A DNA stretch of 8,661 nucleotides from Thermoleophilaceae bacterium (GTDB taxonomy: Bacteria; Actinomycetota; Thermoleophilia; Solirubrobacterales; Thermoleophilaceae): contig JACCYP010000113.1 of NCBI GenBank assembly GCA_013696425.1, positions 1 to 8,661 of the forward strand. Reading direction: 5' to 3'. Positions 1 to 4,235 of the stretch are shown piece by piece. Both the position numbers and the translations under genes were made by a program. Numbering within the stretch: the first letter of the stretch is position 1; every line of letters starts with the position of its first letter. Below the pieces are notes generated by a model. The model was not told where the DNA came from, made no database searches, and was given only the letters and a program-made list of their open reading frames with translations.

Positions 1-735
1 TCGCTTGATCTCCACGTGCTCCGCGCCGGCGCTGTTGATGGCCTTGCGCAGCCGGTCGGCCTCCTGGCGGCGGCCCTCGGCCTCGGTCTTGGCTCCCGCG
101 CGGAGCGCCTCGGCCTGTCCCTCGGCCTCCGCCCGCGCGCGCTGCGCGGCCGAAACAGACTCCGACTCGCCGTCGGAGGCCCTCCGCGCCAGCGCCCGTG
201 CCTCGGAGAGATCGTCGCGTGACTTCGCCAATGCGCTTCGCGCGTTGCGCTCCTTCTCCTCGATCGCCGCGATCCGCTCCTCGAGGGCCGCGCTCCGGCG
301 GCGCTCCTCCTCGAGGGCGCCCCGTGTCTCGCGGGCTTCGCGCTTGGCGCGGCGGCGAGCCTCGTCGTCGCGGCGGCGCTCTCCGGCGTCCGGCTTCGGC
401 GGGGCGGGGGAGGGACGGCGCGAGGGCCGCGGCAGCTCCACCGCGCCGGCCTCGCTGGCCAGGGAGAAGCTGGCCCCTTCCACGCGCGCGAGGGGGAGTG
501 AGAACGCGCCTCGCCACACGACGCCGTCCGGGCCGGCGGTGGGGTCCTCCGCGGATGGGTCGGGGAGCGCCCGCACCCGGCGGCGCTTCCCGCCTGCCGA
601 GAGCACGAGCGCGATATCTCCCAGGGACCGAGCGGGGCCGCGCCAGCGGCCGCTCACGCGCACGAGGACCCGCTCGTCCCCGGCGGGGACGAGCTCGAAC
701 GCCTCTACATCGAAGGAGATGGGCTGCTTCGGCAC
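1..735 (-). CDS. Coiled-coil protein with N-terminal beta-rich region, partial (C-terminus off left edge)
   Basis: This minus-strand frame is open for 245 codons and leaves the window at base 1, so the C-terminus is missing. The first ~105 residues alternate short hydrophobic strands with Gly/Pro turns (for example FDVEAFELVPAGDERVLVRV and ALVLSAGGKRRRVRAL), suggesting a small beta-sandwich-like domain. A Pro-rich linker (~residues 105-118) follows, then a long region dominated by Glu, Arg, Ala and Lys, with repeats such as EEERRRSAALEERIAAIEEKE, typical of a continuous coiled coil. I do not recognise a named family; a structural or scaffold role would be a guess. The start is uncertain: GTG at 735 is the best in-frame start, but no good ribosome site precedes it, and the frame stays open back to the stop codon of the upstream gene. 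That gene ends 45 bp upstream on the same strand, so the two may be co-transcribed. Confidence 0.72.
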   Translation of the reverse strand, partial: MPKQPISFDVEAFELVPAGDERVLVRVSGRWRGPARSLGDIALVLSAGGKRRRVRALPDPSAEDPTAGPDGVVWRGAFSLPLARVEGASFSLASEAGAVELPRPSRRPSPAPPKPDAGERRRDDEARRRAKREARETRGALEEERRRSAALEERIAAIEEKERNARSALAKSRDDLSEARALARRASDGESESVSAAQRARAEAEGQAEALRAGAKTEAEGRRQEADRLRKAINSAGAEHVEIKR

Positions 736-780
736 CCCGGGCAGGGTAGCCGTGTGAGCGCCCTCACCTACCCGACGCGG

Positions 781-1173
781 TTAGTCCTCTTCGCTCCTGG
801 CCTTGGCGGCGTCCGAGATCGCCTGGGCGGCCTGGGGTGCGTTCTTCTGCAGCCGCTTCAGATCCCACGACGAGAGGGTCACGAGGCGCATCGGCGTCTT
901 GGCCGTCACGGTCGCGTTGCGGCGGTCCTTGCTGAGCAGGCCCATCTCGCCGAAGAAGTCGCCCGGACCGAGCTCGGCGAGAGTCTCGCCGTCCCGGGTC
1001 ACCTCGGCGGTGCCGTCCTCGATCGCCATGAACTCGTAGGAGTAGTCGCCCTCGTCGACCAGGTTCTTGCCTGGGGAGACCTCGAGGATCGTCGCGAACG
1101 GTGCGATCGCCTCGAGCTGCTCGGCCGGGATGTCGGCGAACAGCGGGACATTCTTCAGGCGGTTGGTATCCAA
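781..1173 (-). CDS. Single-domain cyclic-nucleotide-binding (Crp/cNMP-like) protein
   Basis: The 130-residue product consists almost entirely of one cNMP-binding beta-roll. It opens with the usual helix (NRLKNVPLFADIPAEQLEAI, residues 4-23). The Gly-rich turn PGKNLVDEGD (34-43) follows, and the phosphate-binding cassette FGEMGLLSKDRRNATV (74-89) keeps the Gly-Glu pair and an Arg before N-A. There is no HTH, channel or kinase domain, unlike most Crp-family members, so it may act as a small ligand-responsive partner protein. Whether it binds cAMP, cGMP or nothing cannot be told from the cassette. The start is TTG at 1173: an excellent GGAGGAG ribosome site (1186-1180) sits 6 nt upstream, and the protein then begins exactly at the usual family N-terminus. 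It lies between crcB (39 bp gap) and the coiled-coil gene (45 bp gap), all on the minus strand. The C-terminus is a short, charged helix ending SEED. Confidence 0.88.
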   Translation of the reverse strand: MDTNRLKNVPLFADIPAEQLEAIAPFATILEVSPGKNLVDEGDYSYEFMAIEDGTAEVTRDGETLAELGPGDFFGEMGLLSKDRRNATVTAKTPMRLVTLSSWDLKRLQKNAPQAAQAISDAAKARSEED

Positions 1174-1179
1174 GCCGCT

Positions 1180-1186
1180 CTCCTCC
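1180..1186 (-). promoter_or_regulatory. Shine-Dalgarno site for the cNMP-binding protein
   Basis: GGAGGAG on the minus strand, 6 nt before the TTG codon at 1173. It decides this non-ATG start, because no ATG or GTG near the expected N-terminus is available. Confidence 0.75.
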
Positions 1187-1212
1187 AGGGTCGACGGACG
1201 GTCGAGCGGACC

Positions 1213-1569
1213 CTAACCGACCTCGCGGCCCGCGACCCAGCCGCAGGCGGCGGCCGCCACCCCGAGCCCTACAGAGAGCACGACGATCAGCAGCGCCTGG
1301 AACCCGCGGCCGGCCTCGAACTCGCCGAAAACATCCATCGAGAACGTCGAGAACGTGGTGAATCCGCCGAGCACGCCCACGCCGATTCCGGTGCGAACCG
1401 CCGGGGAGAGTCCGTCGCCGATCGCGACGACGAACCCGAGCGCGAGCGAACCGAGGACGTTGATCGCCACGATCATCCACGGCCGCTCGTCCGCGGATAC
1501 CGCCGAGGCCAGCCCCCAGCGCGCCAGCGACCCGGCCGCACCACCGATCGCCACGAACAGGACAGTCAC
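1213..1569 (-). CDS. crcB: Fluoride ion channel CrcB/FluC
   Basis: A 118-residue, four-helix membrane protein of the CrcB/Fluc family. These proteins assemble as antiparallel dimers and passively export fluoride from the cytoplasm. The hallmarks are all visible: GGAAGSLARWG near the N-terminus (9-19), the conserved Asn in INVLGSLALGF (36-46, N37), and the pore and Na+-site signature GVLGGFTTFSTFS (65-77), whose Phe residues line the fluoride path. The C-terminal helix ends GWVAGREVG. Length fits a normal single-domain Fluc. The chosen start is GTG at 1569, which places the first helix directly at the N-terminus; a longer frame upstream would read antisense through the 52-codon gene and is Arg/Pro-rich junk. 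No clear ribosome site precedes the GTG, so the message may be leaderless. Many organisms carry two crcB copies; only one is in this window. No fluoride riboswitch was recognised upstream. Confidence 0.95.
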   Translation of the reverse strand: MTVLFVAIGGAAGSLARWGLASAVSADERPWMIVAINVLGSLALGFVVAIGDGLSPAVRTGIGVGVLGGFTTFSTFSMDVFGEFEAGRGFQALLIVVLSVGLGVAAAACGWVAGREVG

Positions 1570-1619
1570 CGGTGGGACGGTATGCGTTGGTACGGCCGTA
1601 GCCCGGGTACGGTCGGGGT
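1570..1619. promoter_or_regulatory. Divergent promoter region crcB / small acidic protein
   Basis: This 50-bp gap must hold promoters for both directions. It contains the perfect palindrome TACGGCCGTA (1591-1600) and two direct copies of GGTACGG (1589-1595 and 1606-1612) 17 bp apart. TACGGT at 1608-1613 could be a -10 element for the rightward gene. No convincing -35 box is seen. Assignment as a regulatory site is by position and weak symmetry only. Confidence 0.3.
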
Positions 1620-1778
1620 ATGGACGAACGAGAGCCGGAAGAGATGGCCGATGACCTCGAGCAGCGCTCCGAGCGCGTCGAGAAGGACATCGAGGAGGCC
1701 AAGAAGGACTGGGAGGGCAAGCAGAAGGACGAGCAGGTGCCGGGCGCGGTGCCCGAGTCCGAGTCCGAGTCCGACTAG
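1620..1778 (+). CDS. Small acidic 52-residue protein, conserved-looking actinobacterial type
   Basis: ATG at 1620 opens a 52-codon frame ending in TAG at 1778. The product is highly charged (MDEREPEEMADD at the start) with a predicted amphipathic helix through LEQRSERVEKDIEEAKKDWE, then GKQKDEQVPGAVPE and an ESESESD tail. The segment DWExKxxDxxVPGA resembles, from memory, a short uncharacterised protein widespread in Actinobacteria; I cannot verify this without a search. Coding support comes from the clean G/C third-position pattern and the lack of a competing gene on the other strand once crcB is started at 1569. A run of Gs ends 1 nt before the ATG, too close for a normal ribosome site; a leaderless start, or a start at the ATG at 1644, is possible. 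It diverges from crcB. Function unknown. Confidence 0.62.
   Translation: MDEREPEEMADDLEQRSERVEKDIEEAKKDWEGKQKDEQVPGAVPESESESD
1755..1772 (+). repeat. Three tandem GAGTCC hexamers
   Basis: Three perfect GAGTCC units encode the Glu-Ser repeats at the C-terminus of the small acidic protein. Copy number could vary by slippage without shifting the frame. Confidence 0.8.
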
Positions 1779-1829
1779 GGCGCAAGCAGCCCGGGGCGGC
1801 CGGTTCGCACCGGATGGGTCATAGCCTCA

Positions 1830-2396
1830 GTGGCCATGCCGGCACTGCGCGCAGCCGCAACCGCGGCCTTCGTCCTCGGAACGGTCCTGTTCCTGCTCCA
1901 CCCGCCGAGCCTCGACGGGGCGGAGGGCCTCTTCGGCTTCGTGGCCGGGGCGATAGCGCTGATGCTCGTCACGGCGTCGGTCACCGTGTGGCTGCCTGCG
2001 CGTGACTCGATGACCGAGGAAGAGTTCGAGCGGCTCGTGAAGCGCAGCGAGGAGCTCGCTGCCAAGCCCGCGGCCGCGCTCGAGGAGGGCGAGTTCGACC
2101 AGCTCGTGGCCGAGGCCATCGACGCGCTTCCGCACGAGTTCCTGAAGGTGCTCGAGACGGTGCCCGTGATCGTCTCGGACCGCGGCGCCGAGCACTGCGC
2201 GTACGGCCACTACTACGGCGACACCGTCGCCCGCGGGAACTACGAGGACCGGATCGTGATCTACCGCGACACGCTCGAGCGCGACTTCGGCTTCGACCCC
2301 GGCATCCTCCGCGCCCAGGTGGAGCGCACCCTGCGCCACGAGCTCGCCCACCACCTCGGATGGGGCGAGCGGGGCGTCCAGGGCCTGGGCCTGTAG
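1830..2396 (+). CDS. Membrane-anchored zincin-like metallopeptidase
   Basis: A 188-residue protein in two parts. Residues ~6-24 and ~34-55 are hydrophobic and look like a transmembrane hairpin. After a charged helix (TEEEFERLVKRSEELAAK, 62-79), residues 88-188 match the small zincin-like metallopeptidase family (PF06262-type, formerly DUF1025): EFDQLVAEAIDALPHEF, then DRIVIYRDTLER (140-151), and the zinc motif TLRHELAHHLGWGE with H170, E171, H174 and possibly E180 as ligands or catalytic residues. Family members are usually soluble proteins of roughly 110-140 residues, so the N-terminal membrane hairpin is an addition. Start GTG at 1830 is preferred because a weak GGATGGG lies 11 nt upstream; ATG at 1836 is a close alternative. 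Internal ATG at 2010 would give a soluble 128-residue form. Substrate unknown. The gene ends 32 bp before the tRNA. Confidence 0.87.
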   Translation: MAMPALRAAATAAFVLGTVLFLLHPPSLDGAEGLFGFVAGAIALMLVTASVTVWLPARDSMTEEEFERLVKRSEELAAKPAAALEEGEFDQLVAEAIDALPHEFLKVLETVPVIVSDRGAEHCAYGHYYGDTVARGNYEDRIVIYRDTLERDFGFDPGILRAQVERTLRHELAHHLGWGERGVQGLGL

Positions 2397-2428
2397 GGGT
2401 CGCTCGAAGCTACCCTTGCGCGACACCT

Positions 2429-2518
2429 GGAGAGGTGTCCGAGTGGCTTAAGGAGCGCGACTGGAAATCGCGTGGGCGGGGTTAACCCGTCTCGAGGGTT
2501 CGAATCCCTCCCTCTCCG
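2429..2518 (+). tRNA. tRNA-Ser (anticodon GGA)
   Basis: A 90-nt class II tRNA. The acceptor stem pairs GGAGAGG (2429-2435) with CCTCTCC (2511-2517), with G2518 as the discriminator base, as is normal for serine. The anticodon stem CGCGA/TCGCG encloses the loop CTGGAAA, giving anticodon GGA at 2463-2465, which reads TCC and TCT. A long variable arm (GGGCGGG, GTTAA, CCCGTC) confirms a serine type. The T arm is GAGGG-TTCGAAT-CCCTC (2494-2510). CCA is not encoded. TACCCT at 2411-2416, 12 nt upstream, could be the -10 element. Its 3' end is partly duplicated at 3115-3127. Confidence 0.97.
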
Positions 2519-2521
2519 CTG
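2509..2521 (+). repeat. Direct repeat, copy 1 (tRNA-Ser 3' end; candidate att site)
   Basis: The 13 bases TCCCTCTCCGCTG cover the 3' half of the acceptor stem plus three bases beyond the tRNA. An exact copy occurs at 3115-3127, 606 bp away, and both are followed by one differing base and then CCC. The placement at the end of a tRNA gene is what site-specific integrases typically use. Confidence 0.6.
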
Positions 2522-2530
2522 CCCCAATCG

Positions 2531-2560
2531 CGTCATACGCGATACGGTTTTTGTATGACG
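2531..2560. promoter_or_regulatory. Inverted repeat, probable autoregulatory operator of the toxin-antitoxin pair
   Basis: A perfect 8-bp inverted repeat, CGTCATAC (2531-2538) and GTATGACG (2553-2560), is separated by 14 bp and overlaps the antitoxin start codon at 2555. Ribbon-helix-helix antitoxins usually bind such palindromes to repress their own operon. TACGGT at 2543-2548 lies between the arms and could be a -10 box, in which case the transcript would be nearly leaderless. The T-run between the arms argues against a normal terminator, because it sits in the loop instead of after the stem. Confidence 0.55.
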
Positions 2561-2806
2561 ATGTTGAGCTTCCGCGTTGCAGACGATGAGGCCGAGGAGT
2601 TGCGGCGCTGGACCGACGCCTTGGGGGTCGATCGCTCCGAGCTCTTGAGGGAGGCCCTGCATCGTCAATTGGTCCGCCTGCGATCGGAGGTCGACGCTTC
2701 GAAGGCGGAAGAGACCCCCGCCACGGATGCAGAGCTGTCGATCGCTCGAATCGCCGACTGGGGACCAGCCGAGGACTGGGCGGACTGGCACGATGCGAAG
2801 GGGTGA
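2555..2806 (+). CDS. Ribbon-helix-helix antitoxin of a MazEF-type module
   Basis: An 83-residue protein. The N-terminus MLSFRVADDEAEELRRWTD (3-21) followed by LGVDRSELLREALHRQLVRL (23-42) has the strand-helix-helix layout of CopG/RHH DNA-binding domains. A charged linker (45-60) leads to a Trp-rich tail, IADWGPAEDWADWHDAKG, of the kind that wraps and blocks a MazF-type toxin. Its stop overlaps the toxin start by 14 nt, the usual order and coupling for antitoxin before toxin. It probably represses its own operon through the palindrome at its start codon. Five of its nine leucine codons are TTG (4, 16, 23, 32, 39), which is unlike neighbouring genes that favour CTC and CTG, consistent with acquisition from elsewhere. 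ATG at 2561 is an alternative start. No ribosome site is seen. Confidence 0.83.
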   Translation: MTMLSFRVADDEAEELRRWTDALGVDRSELLREALHRQLVRLRSEVDASKAEETPATDAELSIARIADWGPAEDWADWHDAKG

Positions 2807-3101
2807 GGTCTGGTTCGCTGAGACACCTGGCGGTGACCGGCCGGTCCTGGTCCTGACGCGCGACCCGCTTGCCGACCGAATCGGTGCCGTCGTGGTCGCG
2901 GCGCTCACCCGTACAAGGCGCGATCTGGGCTCGGAGCTCGATCTCAACCCCGATGACGACGGAGTGCCCACCGACTGCGTGGTCAACTTCGACAACCTCC
3001 ACACTGTGCCGCGCGCCGCGTTTCGGAGACGAGTGGCCTCTCTATCGGCACCGCGGATGGCGATGGCTTGTCAGACCCTGCGGGACTCGCTGGGCTGCTG
3101 A
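2793..3101 (+). CDS. mazF: MazF/PemK-family toxin, probable endoribonuclease
   Basis: A 102-residue protein that begins MRRGEVWFAETPGGDRPVLV (1-20), the classic MazF/PemK opening in which Arg16 of the RPVLV segment and Thr39 in VVVAALTRTRR correspond to the catalytic Arg and Thr of the family. The core continues with SELDLNPDDDGVPTDCVVNF and NLHTVPRAAF, matching the later strands and the loop near the RNA-binding face. These enzymes cut single-stranded RNA at short sequences and slow growth when the antitoxin is lost; the cleavage specificity here cannot be predicted. Start ATG at 2793 overlaps the antitoxin's end, implying coupled translation, and gives the normal family length. A longer reading to 2727 would add a meaningless N-terminus inside the antitoxin. 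All expected sequence features appear intact, so it is likely active. Confidence 0.92.
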   Translation: MRRGEVWFAETPGGDRPVLVLTRDPLADRIGAVVVAALTRTRRDLGSELDLNPDDDGVPTDCVVNFDNLHTVPRAAFRRRVASLSAPRMAMACQTLRDSLGC

Positions 3102-3114
3102 GCACCGATCTGGA

Positions 3115-3127
3115 TCCCTCTCCGCTG
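3115..3127 (+). repeat. Direct repeat, copy 2 (candidate distal att site)
   Basis: An exact copy of TCCCTCTCCGCTG from the tRNA-Ser 3' end, lying in the gap between mazF and the hydrogenase gene. The bases just before it (GGA) also resemble the tRNA (GAA TCCC) if a 4-base gap is allowed. It does not form a second tRNA. Confidence 0.6.
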
Positions 3128-3134
3128 TCCCCCC

Positions 3135-3142
3135 TGTACGCT
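3135..3142 (+). promoter_or_regulatory. Candidate -10 element for the hydrogenase-kinase operon
   Basis: TGTACGCT contains TACGCT, an acceptable actinobacterial -10, 14 nt before the ATG at 3157. No recognisable -35 box lies at the right distance. The gap is only 55 bp, so the operon promoter must be here or the genes are read through from mazF. Confidence 0.3.
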
Positions 3143-3156
3143 GGCCGCGACCAAGG

Positions 3157-4221
3157 ATGGCCACCGGAGCTCAGTTCACAGAGGGCCAGCACGAGACCGA
3201 GCACAAGACGGTCCACGTGCTCTGGATGACCAGTGGGCTCGGCTGCGACGGCGATTCCCTCGCCATGACCTCGGCCACGAGCCCGAGCCTCGAGGACATC
3301 GTGCAGGGCGTGATCCCCGGCACGCCGAAGATCGTGATCCACACTCCGGTGCTCGCCTACGAGACGGGTGCCGAGTTCATGCAGGCCTGGTACGACGCCG
3401 AGAAGGGCGAGCTCGACCCCTTCGTGCTGATCCTCGAGGGGTCGGTGCCCAACGAGCAGATCAACGGCGAGGGGCACTGGGCCGGTTTCGGCGTCAGCCC
3501 GGTCACCGGGCAGCCGATCACCACCAACGAGTGGATCGACCGCCTCGCGCCGAAGGCCGAGGTCGTGGTGGCGATGGGCACCTGCGCCACCTACGGCGGC
3601 ATCCCTGCGATGAAGAACAACCCGACCGGCGCGATGGGCCTCGTGCACTACCTCGGCTACGAGTGGCGCTCGCGCGCCGGCCTGCCGGTGGTGTGCATGC
3701 CCGGCTGCCCGGCCCAGCCGGACAACATCACCGAGCTGCTGCTCTACACCTGCCAGTTCATCGCCGGGTCCGCGCCCGCACCCGAGCTCGACGACCAGTT
3801 CCGCCCCACCTGGCTGTTCGGGCGCTCGGTGCGCGAGGGCTGCAACCGCGCCGGCTTCACCGAGCAGGGCAAGTTCGCCACCCGCTACGGCGACGATCCG
3901 CGCTGCCTCGTGAAGCTCGGCTGCAAGGGGCCGGTGAGCAGGTGCAACGTGCCCGTGCGCGGGTGGGTGAACGGCGTCGGTGGATGCCCGAACGTCGGCG
4001 GCATCTGCATCGGCTGCACGATGCCGGGCTTCCCCGACAAGTACACGCCGTTCATGGAGGCCGACGCGTGGGGTGGTGTGGCCGCGAACTTCCAGCGCTT
4101 CACCTACGGCCCGATCTTTCGCTACTTCCGCCGGCTCAACCTGAACAAGAAGTACGACCGCTCACCGGGCTGGCGTGAGCCCGGCACCGAGCTCACGAGC
4201 GGTTACGAAAAAACCTGGTGA
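3157..4221 (+). CDS. hhyS: [NiFe]-hydrogenase small subunit, actinobacterial (group 1h-like), without adjacent large subunit
   Basis: A 354-residue protein carrying the iron-sulfur relay of a [NiFe] hydrogenase. No Tat signal is present, so it should be cytoplasmic. The N-terminal cluster site reads GLGCDGDS (27-34) instead of the usual CxxC, fitting the known actinobacterial-type pattern in which the proximal [4Fe4S] cluster has three Cys and one Asp ligand. Further proximal ligands are C143 in GTCATYGG and C180/C184 in VVCMPGCPAQPD. Distal and medial sites include C229, C250 and C256 (LGCKGP), and C263, C277, C284 and C287 (GICIGCTMPGFPD). The residue where the distal His ligand is expected (VHxxC in relatives) is Arg226 (VREGC). 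The C-terminus, YDRSPGWREPGTELTSGY, looks like group 1h. The large subunit normally follows at once, but here a PAS kinase follows after 14 bp. It may pair with a large subunit elsewhere or have become a signalling partner. Confidence 0.9.
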   Translation: MATGAQFTEGQHETEHKTVHVLWMTSGLGCDGDSLAMTSATSPSLEDIVQGVIPGTPKIVIHTPVLAYETGAEFMQAWYDAEKGELDPFVLILEGSVPNEQINGEGHWAGFGVSPVTGQPITTNEWIDRLAPKAEVVVAMGTCATYGGIPAMKNNPTGAMGLVHYLGYEWRSRAGLPVVCMPGCPAQPDNITELLLYTCQFIAGSAPAPELDDQFRPTWLFGRSVREGCNRAGFTEQGKFATRYGDDPRCLVKLGCKGPVSRCNVPVRGWVNGVGGCPNVGGICIGCTMPGFPDKYTPFMEADAWGGVAANFQRFTYGPIFRYFRRLNLNKKYDRSPGWREPGTELTSGYEKTW

Positions 4222-4235
4222 GCTAGGGACACAGC

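Larger units (their letters stand above)
2522..3127. mobile_element. Possible small tRNA-associated insertion carrying the toxin-antitoxin module
   Basis: The segment between the tRNA-Ser 3' end and the distal repeat copy contains only the RHH-mazF pair. Direct repeats at the two borders, one forming the tRNA 3' end, and the atypical leucine codon use of the antitoxin support insertion at the tRNA. No integrase or recombinase is encoded inside, so it would be a remnant or a passively moved cassette. The repeat is short, and chance similarity is not excluded. Confidence 0.42.

Noticed and set aside
5..757. Plus-strand frame rich in Ser/Arg/Ala at the left end
   Set aside because: It is the antisense of the coiled-coil gene; the Ser/Arg/Ala bias mirrors Glu/Arg/Ala codons on the minus strand.
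1570..1619. Fluoride riboswitch upstream of crcB
   Set aside because: The gap is only 50 bp and lacks the conserved riboswitch core as I know it.
1570..1785. N-terminal extension of crcB upstream of GTG 1569
   Set aside because: The added residues are Arg/Pro/Thr repeats that are antisense to the 52-codon gene; CrcB proteins normally start at the first helix.
754..1824. Plus-strand 356-codon frame across the crcB and cNMP genes
   Set aside because: It is antisense to two genes with clear family motifs and crosses the small acidic gene in another frame.
2261..3004. Minus-strand frames covering the tRNA and toxin-antitoxin pair
   Set aside because: They run through a clear tRNA and two recognised genes, and have no family resemblance.
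2869..3156. N-terminal extension of the hydrogenase subunit
   Set aside because: It would overlap mazF in another frame and pass through the direct repeat; the family begins shortly before the first cluster motif.
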